A DNA stretch of 64,000 nucleotides from positions 1 through 64,000 of the forward strand of contig DASZIT010000014.1 of NCBI GenBank assembly GCA_035948855.1, read 5' to 3'. The DNA comes from DASZIT01 sp035948855. GTDB lineage: Bacteria; Actinomycetota; Acidimicrobiia; Acidimicrobiales; RAAP-2. Every line of letters starts with the position of its first letter. The stretch's first letter is position 1. The notes beneath the pieces were generated by a model. That model saw only the letters and a list, made by a program, of their open reading frames with translations. It did no database searches and had not been told where the DNA came from. Of the stretch, positions 1-13,812 are shown in pieces. Position numbers and translations under genes: made by a program.

Positions 1-1866
1 GAACTGGTCGGGCATCGTCACCTCGACCGACATGACGGGCTCGAGGATCACGGGATCGGCCTTCGGGAACGCGTCCTTGACGGCCATCGATCCGGCGATC
101 TTGAACGCCATCTCCGATGAGTCGACGTCGTGGTAGGAGCCGTAGGTCAGGATGACCCGAATGTCCACGGTCGGGTAGCCGGCCAGGACCCCTGAGGTGA
201 TCGACTCCCGGATGCCCTGGTCGATGGAGGGGATGTACTCCTTGGGGATGGCGCCACCGGTGATCTTGTCGACGAACTCGTAGCCTCCGCCGGGGCCGGT
301 GGGCTCCACGGTGATCACCACGTGGCCGTACTGGCCCTTGCCGCCGGTCTGGCGGATGTAGCGCACCTCGACCTTTTCCGCCGACTTGCGGATGGTCTCC
401 CGGTAGGCCACCTGGGGCTTGCCCACGTTGGCGTCGACGTTGAACTCGCGGAGCATCCGGTCGACCAGGACCTCGAGGTGGAGCTCGCCCATCCCGGAGA
501 TGACGGTCTGGCCGGTCTCCTCATCGGAGTGGACCCGGAAGGTCGGATCCTCCTCGGACAGTGCGAACAACGCCTTGGACAGCTTGTCCTGGTCCGCCTT
601 GGTCTTCGGCTCCACCGCCACGTGGATCACCGGTTCCGGGAAGGTCAGCGATTCGAGCACCACCGGTTGGGCCGGGTCACACAAGGTGTCGCCGGTGGTG
701 GTCTGCTTCAGCCCGACGGCGGCGACGATGTCGCCGGCGAAGCAGGCATCGAGATCCACCCGGGTATTGGCGTGCATCTGCAGCAGGCGGCCGATGCGCT
801 CCTTGCGGTCCTTGGTGGAGTTCAGCACCCCCGACCCCTTGGTCAGAGAGCCCGAGTACACCCGCAGGTAGGTCAGCTTGCCGACATAGGGGTCGGTCAT
901 GATCTTGAAGGCCAGCGCCGAGAAGGGGGCGTCGTCGGTGGAGGGCCGCTCGAGGAGCTGGTCCTCGTGGCGGGGGACGATCCCCATCGTCGGGGGGACG
1001 TCGAGGGGGCTCGGGAGGTAATCCACCACCGCGTCGAGCATGGGCTGGACGCCCTTGTTCTTGAACGCGGAGCCACACAGGACGGGCACGGCCTGGTTCT
1101 TCAGGGTGACCGCCCGGAGGGCATTCTGGAAGTCGAGCGGGGTGATCTCCTCTTCGGCCAGGTACTTCTCCATCACGGTGTCGTCATGGTTGGAGAGCAC
1201 GTCGACCAGCTGGTGCTGGGCCTCTTCGGCCTCCGCCTTCATGTCGGCCGGGATCTCTTCGTCCGACCACTCCTCGCCCATGCTGTCGTCGTTGGGCCAG
1301 ACCAGTGCCCGCATGCGGACCAGGTCGATCACCCCGCGAAAGCCGCCTTCGACCCCGATGGGCAGCTGGATCACCGCCGGCACCGCATCGAGGCGGTCCC
1401 GGATCATGTCGACGCACTGCTGGAAGTTGGCGCCGGTCCGGTCCATCTTGTTGATGAAACAGATGCGCGGGACCTCGTACTTGTCGGCCTGGCGCCACAC
1501 CGTCTCGGTCTGTGGCTCCACCCCGGCGACCGCGTCGAAGACCGCGACGGCGCCGTCGAGCACCCGCAGCGAGCGCTCGACCTCGACGGTGAAGTCGACG
1601 TGTCCGGGAGTGTCGATGATGTTGATGATGGTGTCGTGCCACACGCAGGTGGTAGCGGCCGACGTGATGGTGATGCCGCGCTCCTGCTCCTGGACCATCC
1701 AGTCCATGGTGGCGGCGCCCTCGTGGACTTCACCGATCTTGTAGTTCTTGCCGGTGTAGTAGAGGATGCGCTCGGTCGTCGTCGTTTTGCCCGCGTCGAT
1801 ATGAGCCATGATCCCGATGTTTCGGGTGTGGGTCAGGGAATGGGTTCGGGTGGGCGTTTCAGCCAT
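1..1866 (-). CDS. fusA: Translation elongation factor G (3' end cut by the window)
   Basis: EF-G is the ribosomal translocase GTPase of the cytoplasm. The 622 codons present cover the G domain and most later domains; roughly the last 80 residues of a usual 700-residue protein lie beyond the left edge. The P-loop AHIDAGKT is at residues 21-28, followed by the G3 motif DTPGHVDF and the G4 motif NKMD. The ATG follows a TCTCGGGTAG-type leader and begins MAETPTRTHSLTHTRNIG, the expected N-terminus. It is the last visible gene of the rpsL-rpsG-fusA str operon, 68 bp after rpsG. Identity is certain; only the C-terminus is unseen. Confidence 0.98.
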   Translation of the reverse strand, partial: MAETPTRTHSLTHTRNIGIMAHIDAGKTTTTERILYYTGKNYKIGEVHEGAATMDWMVQEQERGITITSAATTCVWHDTIINIIDTPGHVDFTVEVERSLRVLDGAVAVFDAVAGVEPQTETVWRQADKYEVPRICFINKMDRTGANFQQCVDMIRDRLDAVPAVIQLPIGVEGGFRGVIDLVRMRALVWPNDDSMGEEWSDEEIPADMKAEAEEAQHQLVDVLSNHDDTVMEKYLAEEEITPLDFQNALRAVTLKNQAVPVLCGSAFKNKGVQPMLDAVVDYLPSPLDVPPTMGIVPRHEDQLLERPSTDDAPFSALAFKIMTDPYVGKLTYLRVYSGSLTKGSGVLNSTKDRKERIGRLLQMHANTRVDLDACFAGDIVAAVGLKQTTTGDTLCDPAQPVVLESLTFPEPVIHVAVEPKTKADQDKLSKALFALSEEDPTFRVHSDEETGQTVISGMGELHLEVLVDRMLREFNVDANVGKPQVAYRETIRKSAEKVEVRYIRQTGGKGQYGHVVITVEPTGPGGGYEFVDKITGGAIPKEYIPSIDQGIRESITSGVLAGYPTVDIRVILTYGSYHDVDSSEMAFKIAGSMAVKDAFPKADPVILEPVMSVEVTMPDQF

Positions 1867-1934
1867 AATTGATCAGCTCTCGGGTAGTGCTCGTAGGTCG
1901 TGGCCGGCGTGAGAGGTGCGGTTCCCGCACCGCC

Positions 1935-2405
1935 TTACCAGCGGTAGTGGGCGAATGCCTTGTTCGACTCAGCCATCTTATGGAGGTCCTCACGGCGCTT
2001 GGCCGCTGCACCGATGCCATTGGCGGCGTCGCGAATCTCGTTGGACAGCCGTTCGGCCATGGTCTTCTCTCGGCGTTGCTGGGAGTAGCCCACCAGCCAA
2101 CGGATGGCCAGAGTGGTGGCCCGGCGGGGCCGGACCTCGACGGGAACCTGATAGGTCGCGCCGCCAACCCGGCGGCTGCGGACTTCGAGTTCGGGTCGGG
2201 TGTTCTCGACGGCCTTCTTCAGGACCGCCACCGGATCGTTTCCGGACTTCTCCCCGACGTCGGACAGCGCGTCGTAGACGATCCGCTCGGCCAGGGTGCG
2301 CTTGCCCCGGCTCAGCACCCGGTTCACCACCTGGGTGACCAGCACCGAGTGGTAGACCGGATCGGGGATCAGTTCGCGTCGGGGGGCGGGACCACTGCGG
2401 GGCAC
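1935..2405 (-). CDS. rpsG: 30S ribosomal protein S7
   Basis: S7 is a primary 16S rRNA binder that organises the 30S head. The product is 156 aa, the standard length, ending KMAESNKAFAHYRW like other actinobacterial S7 proteins. I chose the GTG at 2405 (MPRSGPAPRRELIPDP) because an AAGGAGT ribosome binding site lies just upstream inside the end of rpsL, and a longer in-frame reading would run back over rpsL. Only 1 bp separates the rpsL stop from this start, so the two are probably translationally coupled. Confidence 0.98.
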   Translation of the reverse strand: MPRSGPAPRRELIPDPVYHSVLVTQVVNRVLSRGKRTLAERIVYDALSDVGEKSGNDPVAVLKKAVENTRPELEVRSRRVGGATYQVPVEVRPRRATTLAIRWLVGYSQQRREKTMAERLSNEIRDAANGIGAAAKRREDLHKMAESNKAFAHYRW

Positions 2406-2406
2406 G

Positions 2407-2778
2407 TCAGGACTCCTTCTTGGCGCCGTAGCGGCTGCGGGCTTGATTGCGTTCACGAACTCCGGAGGCGTCGAGGGTGCCCCGGATGACCTTGTAGCGG
2501 ACTCCGGGCAGGTCCTTCACCCGGCCGCCCCGGACCAGCACGATCGAGTGCTCTTGCAGGTTGTGGCCTTCGCCGGGGATGTAGGCGGTGATCTCGAGGC
2601 CACTGGTGAGCCGCACCCGGGCCACCTTCCGGAGGGCCGAGTTCGGCTTCTTCGGGGTATGGGTGTACACCCGCGTACAGACCCCACGGCGCTGGGGAGC
2701 GCCCTTGAGGGCGGGGGTCTTGCTCTTGGTCGGCTTGGTCGCTCGGCCCTTGCGGACGAGCTGGGAAATCGTGGGCAC
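2407..2778 (-). CDS. rpsL: 30S ribosomal protein S12
   Basis: S12 forms part of the decoding centre. It is 123 aa with the PNSALRK core at residues 45-51. The two lysines at which streptomycin resistance usually arises, Lys43 and Lys88, are both unaltered, so the target looks drug-sensitive. The start is GTG, preceded by AGAGGT at a good distance. It is the first gene of the str operon, downstream of rpoC across a 242-bp gap. Confidence 0.98.
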   Translation of the reverse strand: MPTISQLVRKGRATKPTKSKTPALKGAPQRRGVCTRVYTHTPKKPNSALRKVARVRLTSGLEITAYIPGEGHNLQEHSIVLVRGGRVKDLPGVRYKVIRGTLDASGVRERNQARSRYGAKKES

Positions 2779-3020
2779 GCGTTACCTCTAGGTTATGAAC
2801 TGCGGGGTGGAAGACAGCCTGAACTCCAAGCTGCGGAAATGTACTGCGAACTCGTGTTTCGACGGGCACCGAGCATCAACTGCTGCCTGTCCGCGAACAG
2901 TCAATGCTACGGCATCAGCCTCGGCTGGGCAAACGACGGCGGAAGCCGACACCAGCAGGAACCGGAAGGGCCCCGCAGGCCTTCCCGGCTCCCACCAGTA
3001 TACGGATCAGTTGGTCAGGA
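2779..3020 (-). other. rpoC-rpsL intergenic region
   Basis: This 242-bp stretch separates rpoC from the str operon and holds no convincing ORF. It contains one hairpin close to rpoC (listed separately) and a TTGACT hexamer on the minus strand near 2900, without a convincing -10 at the right distance. A separate str-operon promoter is likely here from position alone, but I cannot place it firmly. Confidence 0.4.
2964..2985 (-). terminator. Hairpin after rpoC, possible terminator
   Basis: GGAAGG-(G)CC pairs with GGCCTTCC around a CCGCA loop, giving about 8 GC-rich pairs with one bulge, about 36 nt past the rpoC stop. No U-tract follows on the minus strand, so it may act as a pause, a Rho-assisted end or an RNA-stability element. 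Confidence 0.35.
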
Positions 3021-7105
<4,085 letters not shown>

Positions 7106-7106
<1 letters not shown>

Positions 7107-10100
7107 CAGAAGCCCCTTTCCGCTGCACGACGCGCATCTTCCTCATCCGAGCCCCGTTCAGGCCGGCTGATGTCGATGCCCAGCTCTTCGGCCGTGCGGA
7201 ACACGTCCTCGTCCAGCTCGCGCATTTCGATCTCTTCTCCACTCGGCGCCAGCACTTCGACGTCGAGACACAGCGATTGCATTTCCTTGATGAGCACCTT
7301 GAAGCTCTCGGGGATCCCCGGCTCGGGGATGTTCTCCCCCTTGACGATGGCCTCGTAGACCTTCACCCGCCCGAGCACGTCGTCGGACTTGATGGTGAGG
7401 AGCTCCTGCAGCGCGTAGGCGGCGCCGAAGGCTTCGAGGGCCCAGACCTCCATCTCCCCGAACCGTTGGCCACCGAACTGCGCCTTGCCCCCCAGCGGCT
7501 GCTGGGTGATCATCGAGTAGGGGCCGGTGGAACGGGCGTGGATCTTGTCGTCCACCAGGTGGTGGAGCTTGAGGATGTAGACGTAGCCGACCGAGACCGG
7601 GTTGTCGTAGGCCTCACCGGTCCGACCGTTGTAGAGCTGCGACTTGCCGTCGTCGGTGACCTGAATGGCCCCGTCCACCCCGTCCGCGTTCAGATTGCGG
7701 AAGATCTTCTGGATGGTCGGGTGCTTCCCGGCATCGTCCTCCTCGTCCCAGTGGGCACCGTCGAACACCGGCGTCGAGACCCACACCGCGGGCTCGGTCC
7801 GGGGACGGGTCTTGGTCTCGGTGCCCCGCAGCGGGGTACGAGCGACCTCCCCGGCATCCTTCCAACCCCAGCGGGCGGCATAGCCGAGGTGCGACTCGAG
7901 CACCTGGCCGACGTTCATCCGGCTGGGGACGCCGAGGGGGTTCAAGATGATGTCCACCGGGGTGCCGTCGGCCTGGAAGGGCATGTCCTCGATCGGGAGG
8001 ATCTTGGAGATGACGCCCTTGTTGCCGTGGCGTCCGGCCAGCTTGTCGCCCTCGGAGATCTTCCGCTTCTGGGCCACGTACACCCGGACCAGCTGGTTGA
8101 CCCCGGGCGGCAGCTCGTGGGAGTCCTCGCGGGCGAAGACCCGGACGTCGATGACCTTGCCCTCTTCACCGTGGGGTACCTTCAGCGACGTGTCCCGGAC
8201 CTCACGGGCCTTCTCCCCGAAGATGGCCCGCAGGAGCCGCTCCTCCGGAGTCTGCTCGGTCTCGCCCTTCGGGGTGACCTTGCCGACCAGCACGTCTCCC
8301 GGATCGACCTCGGCCCCGATGCGGATGATGCCCCGCTCGTCGAGGTCGGCCAGGATCTCCTCCGACAGGTTCGGGATGTCCCGGGTGATCTCCTCGGCCC
8401 CGAGCTTGGTGTCACGGGCGTCGACCTCGTGCTCCTCGATGTGGATCGAGGTGAGGACGTCGTCCTTGACCAGGCGCTCGGAGAGGATGATGGCGTCCTC
8501 GTAGTTGTAGCCCTCCCAGGGCATGAACGCCACCAGCAGGTTCTTGCCCAGGGCCAGCTCGCCGTTGTGGGTGGAGGGCCCGTCGGCCAGCACGTCGCCG
8601 GCGTTGACCTTCTGGCCCTCCTCGACGATGACCTTCTGGTTGATGGAGGTGTTCTGGTTGGAGCGGCGGAACTTGGCCAACCGGTAGACCTTCCGGCCCA
8701 GCACGGTGCCGTTGCGATCCTTGGCTCCCGCCTTGTACTCCACGGTGACCTGCTCGCCGGAGACGTCGACCACCGTGCCCTCGCCCTCGGCCTGGACCAC
8801 ATCGCCCGCATCCCGGGCCGCCCGGGCCTCGACACCAGTGCCGATGTAGGGGGCCTCGGGAACCACCAGGGGCACCGCCTGCTTCTGCATGTTGGCGCCC
8901 ATCAGGGCCCGGTTGGCGTCGTCGTGCTCGACAAAGGGGATCAGCGCCGTCGAGATCGACACGATCTGCTTGGGCGAGACGTCCATGAGGTCGACCTCGG
9001 TCGGCGGGACGAAGTCGATCTCCGAGGTGGTCCCGTAGGAGGTCGTCGTCGCTCCCACCCGCACGCCGGTGCCCTGGGGGCCGCGGCGGACCAGGATCCG
9101 CTCCTCGGTGAACCGGCCGTTGTCATCCAGCACCGCGGAGGCCTGGGCGATGACGTGCTCTTCCTCCTCGTCGGCGGCTAGATAGTTGATCTCGTTGGTC
9201 ACCTGACCGTTGACGACCTTCCGGTACGGGGTCTCGATGAAGCCGTACTCGTTGACCCGGGCGTAGGTGGCCAGGGAACCGATCAGGCCGATGTTCGGGC
9301 CTTCCGGGGTCTCGATCGGGCACATCCGGCCGTAGTGGGAGGTGTGGACGTCACGGACTTCGAAGCCGGCCCGTTCCCGGGACAGGCCACCTGGGCCCAG
9401 CGCCGACAGCCGCCGCTTGTGGGCGAGGCCCGACAGCGGGTTGTTCTGGTCCATGAATTGGCTCAGCTGCGAGGTGCCGAAGAACTCCTTGACGGCAGCC
9501 ACCACCGGACGGATGTTGATCAACGTCTGCGGGGTGATCGCCTCGACGTCCTGGGTGGTCATCCGCTCCCGGACGACGCGCTCCATCCGGGAAAGGCCCA
9601 CCCGGACCTGGTTCTGGATGAGCTCGCCTACCGACCGGATCCGGCGGTTGGCAAAGTGGTCCTGGTCGTCGATGCGGTAGCCCGACTCGCCGTCGGCCAT
9701 GTGCTTGGCCAAGTGGAGCATGTAGGTGGAGGAAGCCAGGATCTCCGCCGGGCTCAGGACCCCCTGGGTCGGCGACGGCTTCTCCAGCTTGATCTTGAAG
9801 ATGTCCTCGATGCGGTCGAGTTCCGGGCCCAGCTTCCGGTTCAGCTTGTAGCGACCCACCCGGGTGAGGTCGTAGCGCTTGGGGTTGAAGAAGGCGTTCT
9901 CGAAGTACTGGCGGGCGGCCTCGACCGACAGCGGCTCACCGGGGCGGGCGCGCTTGTAGATCTCCAGGAGGGCCTCCTCCCGGGTGGGAGCCAGATTCTG
10001 CTCTTTCTCCCATTGGCCTTCGAGGAAGTCGAAGTGCCGGACGAACCGCTCGAGGAAGGCCTGGTCCTCGTAGCCGAGGGCCCGCAGCAGCACGAACAGC

Positions 10101-10681
10101 GAGAGCCGGCGCTTGCGGGCGACCCGGCAGCCGGCGGTGACGTCCTTGGACGGCTTGGCCTCGACGTCGAACTCGATCCACTCACCCCGGTAGGGGTGGA
10201 TGGTCCCGGTGAAGACGGTCTTGGCATCCCGCCCCGGCTGGAAGATGACCCCCGGGGAACGGACCAGCTGGCTCACCACCACCCGCTCGGTGCCGTTGAC
10301 GATGAAGGTGCCCTTGTCGGTCATCACCGGGAAGTCACCCATGAACACCGTCTGCTCTTTGATCTCGCCGGTGCTGGCGTTCATGAAGCGGGCCCGAACG
10401 AAGACGGGTGCCGCGTAGGTCATGTCCTTTTCCTTGCACTCCTCCACCGAGAATTTGGGTGGCGGGCGCAGGTCGGGATCGGTCGGGTCGAACTCGAGCT
10501 CGAGGCTCAGCTGACCGGTGAAGTCCTCGATCGGGCTGATGTCGTTGAAGGTTTCGGCCAGGCCCTTGTCCAGGAACCACTGGAACGAATCGCGCTGGAT
10601 GGCGACCAGGTCGGGCAGAGGCAATGCCTCATCAATGTTGGCAAAAGAAAAACGTTCCGGGCTGTTGGACCGTGCAGGCAA
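7106..10681 (-). CDS. rpoB: RNA polymerase subunit beta
   Basis: This subunit forms the catalytic cleft of RNA polymerase together with beta'. It is 1191 aa. The rifampicin region (TSQLSQFMDQNNPLSGLAH...LSALGPGG) is wild type: Asp411, His421 and Ser426 occupy the positions of E. coli Asp516, His526 and Ser531, predicting a rifampicin-sensitive enzyme. The start is a TTG (MPARSNSPERFSF) with a strong GGGAGGAG ribosome binding site 7 nt upstream; no ATG or GTG nearby fits as well. The unusually long leader carries two candidate promoters and a repeat, described separately. Confidence 0.98.
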
Positions 10682-10716
10682 GTGCCTACTCCTCCCAGGT
10701 TTGGGGTAATTGGGGC

Positions 10717-10801
10717 GACGACGGGTTAAAGCGGTACATCTGAGGACGACGGGACAGGGACGACGGGTTAAAGCGGTACATCGGGTGCTGAAAGCGGTAT
10801 C
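10717..10801 (-). repeat. Repeat in the rpoB leader (two full copies plus a partial)
   Basis: Two identical 24-bp copies lie at 10717-10740 and 10759-10782, 42 bp apart. Read on the plus strand they contain GACGACGGG followed by TTAAAGCGGTACATC. The GACGACGGG part recurs at 10745-10753, and the AAAGCGGTA part recurs at 10791-10799. All lie in the untranslated leader 36-120 nt upstream of the rpoB start. No function is known to me; an operator, an RNA-structure element or a recent slippage duplication are all possible. Confidence 0.8.
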
Positions 10802-10908
10802 TCTCGGGGGTCGACGAGGACGGTTCGAGTAGGTGGAGGGGCGCCGACGCGCGCGTCATTCAGCCAAAATACTGAGGAAGGCGTCAGGAGCAGGCACGGC
10901 AACAGGTA

Positions 10909-10937
10909 ATCATACCGTGGCGCGCACAATTCCACAA
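10909..10937 (-). promoter_or_regulatory. Candidate rpoB promoter P2
   Basis: On the minus strand a TTGTGG (10932-10937) is followed after exactly 17 bp by TATGAT (10909-10914), a near-consensus housekeeping -10 box. Transcription from about 10902 would give a leader of about 220 nt that contains the repeat. Prediction from hexamers only. Confidence 0.6.
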
Positions 10938-10973
10938 CCCCCGGGATCCAGATCCCCGGAGCGAGCAAGTGAC

Positions 10974-11002
10974 AGGGTAGGAGGTCTGCCGCCCGGCGTC
11001 AA
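10974..11002 (-). promoter_or_regulatory. Candidate rpoB promoter P1
   Basis: TTGACG (10997-11002) is followed after 17 bp by TACCCT (10974-10979), which fits the actinobacterial TAnnnT -10 pattern. It lies between the post-rplL hairpin and P2, so rpoBC could be transcribed independently of the ribosomal protein genes. Sequence-based prediction. Confidence 0.55.
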
Positions 11003-11086
11003 GGATTCGACCGGGATCCGGACCCGCCCGACCCCCGAAAAGACCGGGGAAACGGCCGATTTGGCTGCCCGCCAGCACCCCAACCC

Positions 11087-11122
11087 GGTTCCCGATCGCC
11101 ATCCAATCGGCGACCGGGAACC
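11087..11122 (-). terminator. Strong hairpin between rplL and rpoB (terminator or attenuator)
   Basis: A 14-pair stem (GGTTCCCGGTCGCC with GGCGATCGGGAACC, one G-U pair, 8-nt loop) begins 8 nt after the rplL stop. There is no U-tract. In E. coli a partial terminator in the same place sets the ratio of ribosomal proteins to polymerase. A similar role here is inferred from position. Confidence 0.6.
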
Positions 11123-11130
11123 AGCCGGAG

Positions 11131-11523
11131 CTACTTGAGTTCGACGGTGGCGCCGACGTCCTCGAGCTGCGCCTTCGCCTTCTCGGCGTCTTCCTTCTTG
11201 ACCTTCTCCAACACCGGCTTGGGAGCGCCGTCTACCAGGTCCTTGGCCTCTTTGAGCCCGAGACTGGTCAGCGTGCGCACCTCTTTGATGACCTTGATCT
11301 TGGTGTCGCCGGCCGCGACCAGGATGACGTCGAACTCATCCTGCTCGTCTTCGGTGTCGGCGGCATCCCCGCCACCGGCGGGGGCGGCGGCGGCCACGGC
11401 CACCGGGGCGGCGGCGGTTACGCCGAAACGCTCCTCGAATTCCTTGAGCAGCTCGCTCAGCTGAAGGACGGACAGCTCGGAAATGCCATCCAGGATCTGG
11501 TCTTTGGTCAGGGTTCCTGCCAT
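11131..11523 (-). CDS. rplL: 50S ribosomal protein L7/L12
   Basis: L7/L12 forms the flexible stalk that recruits translation GTPases. It is 130 aa: an N-terminal dimerisation helix (residues 5-33), an Ala/Gly/Pro hinge (about 36-52), then the factor-binding C-terminal domain with KIKVIKEVRTLTSLGLKEAK. It follows rplJ by 63 bp. ATG start. Confidence 0.98.
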   Translation of the reverse strand: MAGTLTKDQILDGISELSVLQLSELLKEFEERFGVTAAAPVAVAAAAPAGGGDAADTEDEQDEFDVILVAAGDTKIKVIKEVRTLTSLGLKEAKDLVDGAPKPVLEKVKKEDAEKAKAQLEDVGATVELK

Positions 11524-11586
11524 TTTATTGCTCCTTACTTACTTTCTTGTTCTTTGATCGGGATCGGTAAATCGGTTTGGGTACGG

Positions 11587-12363
11587 CTACTCGGCCGGCT
11601 CGGCCGGCGACTCGGCAACTTCGGGGGCGGGCTCCTCGGCAGCGGCTTCGGCCGGGGCCTCTTCCGCCGGTGCCTCTTCAGCCGGGGCCGCCTCTGGAGC
11701 TACCGATGCTTCTTCCGCGGGGGCTTCATCGGCGGACACCTCTGCGACCGGGGCTTCCGCAGCGGCCTCGGCGGATGCCGGCGCCGGTGACTCCTCGGCC
11801 GGAGCGGCTTCGGCGGCTACCTCTGGCTCTCCGCCGCCCTCGGCACGCTTCTGGTCGAGCAGGGCAGAAAGCCCGTAGGCCAGGTTCCGGGGCAGCGCCT
11901 CGATGAGCCCGGCCAGCTGTTGCATGGGGGCCGAGAGGGCGCCGGCGAACTGGGCCAGCAGGGTCTGGCGGGGCGGGAGGTCGGCCAGGACCGTCATCTC
12001 CGAGGCGGAGAGGAGCCCGTCGCCCACGATGCCGCCTTTGATCACCAGGTTCGGGTTGCCCCTGGAGAAGTCCCGGAGTGCCTTGGCCACCGCGCTGACG
12101 TCGCCCTGCACGAAGGCGATCGCCGTTGGGCCGACCAGCAGGTCGCGCACCGCTTCTTGCGGGCTGTCGGCTATCGCCAGCCGGACCAGGGTGTTCTTGT
12201 AGACCTTGTAGTCGCCGCCGGCAGCGGCCAGCTCGCGACGGAGAGCGGCCAACTCGGACACCGTCAGGCCCCGGTACTCGGTGAGCACCGCACCATCGGA
12301 CGCGGCGAGTCGACCGCGCACTTCGTCGACTACGGCGACCTTGTCAGCCCTCGGATTGTCCAT
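11587..12363 (-). CDS. rplJ: 50S ribosomal protein L10 with a long acidic C-terminal tail
   Basis: L10 anchors the L7/L12 stalk and usually represses its own operon. The first 170 or so residues are a normal L10 (MDNPRADKVAVVDEVRGRL ... LAGLIEALPRNLAYGLSALL), including the C-terminal stalk-binding helix. About 80 further residues, from about 178 to 258, consist almost only of Ala, Glu, Pro and Val in PAEE- and APAEEA-like repeats, making the protein 258 aa instead of about 175. The tail is in frame and ends at the stop before rplL, so it is not a frameshift. It is probably disordered; its role is unknown. Confidence 0.96.
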   Translation of the reverse strand: MDNPRADKVAVVDEVRGRLAASDGAVLTEYRGLTVSELAALRRELAAAGGDYKVYKNTLVRLAIADSPQEAVRDLLVGPTAIAFVQGDVSAVAKALRDFSRGNPNLVIKGGIVGDGLLSASEMTVLADLPPRQTLLAQFAGALSAPMQQLAGLIEALPRNLAYGLSALLDQKRAEGGGEPEVAAEAAPAEESPAPASAEAAAEAPVAEVSADEAPAEEASVAPEAAPAEEAPAEEAPAEAAAEEPAPEVAESPAEPAE

Positions 12364-12529
12364 GTTCCCTCCGCCGAGTTTGGTTGCTCGGGTTGGGCCG
12401 CAGACACCATCGAGTGGTGACGCCGGAGCGGATGCTCCATGCGGAACGCCTCATCAGGCGGACCCGGACAGGGTCCCTTCGGTACTGGTTTCCCGGTACA
12501 CCGGAGGTCTACGGCAGTTCGATCTTGAA
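12364..12529 (-). ncRNA. L10-type ribosomal protein leader RNA upstream of rplJ
   Basis: The 223-bp rplA-rplJ gap holds no gene but matches an L10 leader in place and sequence. Reading the minus strand, CTGCCGTAGACC is followed by a GGTGTACC segment, then the ACCGAAGGGACCC region and a CGCCTGATGAGGCG hairpin before rplJ. L10 leaders bind the L10-L12 complex and repress the operon. The family is recognised from these conserved pieces, not by a covariance search, so the exact ends are approximate. Confidence 0.7.
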
Positions 12530-12535
12530 GGTGCG

Positions 12536-12565
12536 AGGCTAGCGCGTGCCAGCCCGGCAATGCAA
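12536..12565 (-). promoter_or_regulatory. Candidate rplJL promoter
   Basis: TTGCAT (12560-12565) and TAGCCT (12536-12541) are separated by 18 bp on the minus strand, just ahead of the L10 leader. Transcription from about 12529 would include the whole leader. Sequence-based prediction. Confidence 0.45.
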
Positions 12566-12586
12566 TGCGGCAGGATGCCCAGCCGA

Positions 12587-13306
<720 letters not shown>

Positions 13307-13350
13307 GCGGGTGCTTCTCCGTTTCCTCGAATGTGCTCTGTCGCCGGCGG

Positions 13351-13782
13351 TCAGCCGGCGACCGAGATACCCATCGACCGGGCCGTGCCGGCCACCTGGC
13401 GCTTGGCCGCCTCGACATCGTCGGTGTTGAGATCGGGCAATTTGATGGCGGCGATGTCGGCCACCTGGGCGTCGGTGACGGTGCCGACCTGTTCGCGGCC
13501 GGTGGTGGCGGCGCCCTTGTCCAGGCCCGCCGCCGCCCGCAGCAACGCCGGGGTGGGTGGGGTCTTCAGGACGAAGGAGAACGAACGATCCTCGTAGATG
13601 GTGATGTCCACCGGCACGATGGAACCGCGCTGGCTCTCGGTGGCGGCGTTGTACTGCTTGCAGAACTCCATGGTCTGGACGCCGTGGGGCCCGAGGGCGG
13701 TGCCCACCGGCGGCGCGGGGGTAGCCCCCCCGGCCGGGAGTTGAATCTTTACCTTCGCGAGAATCTTCTTCTTGGGTGCCAT
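13351..13782 (-). CDS. rplK: 50S ribosomal protein L11
   Basis: L11 binds the GTPase-associated centre of 23S rRNA. It is 143 aa with the family N-terminus KIQLPAGGATPAPPVGTALG and the rRNA-binding C-terminal domain ending AKRQVAGTARSMGI. ATG start, 30 bp downstream of nusG. Confidence 0.98.
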   Translation of the reverse strand: MAPKKKILAKVKIQLPAGGATPAPPVGTALGPHGVQTMEFCKQYNAATESQRGSIVPVDITIYEDRSFSFVLKTPPTPALLRAAAGLDKGAATTGREQVGTVTDAQVADIAAIKLPDLNTDDVEAAKRQVAGTARSMGISVAG

Positions 13783-13812
13783 CGGTACTGCTCCTTACGT
13801 GTTTCTGCCGGC

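Noticed and set aside
322..1872. 516-codon plus-strand ORF opposite fusA
   Set aside because: It is antisense to a certain gene, is rich in His, Leu, Val and Gly as expected from high-GC reverse frames, and shows no motif.
10717..10801. CRISPR array
   Set aside because: Only two full repeats, unequal partial copies, no cas genes, and a location inside the rpoB leader.
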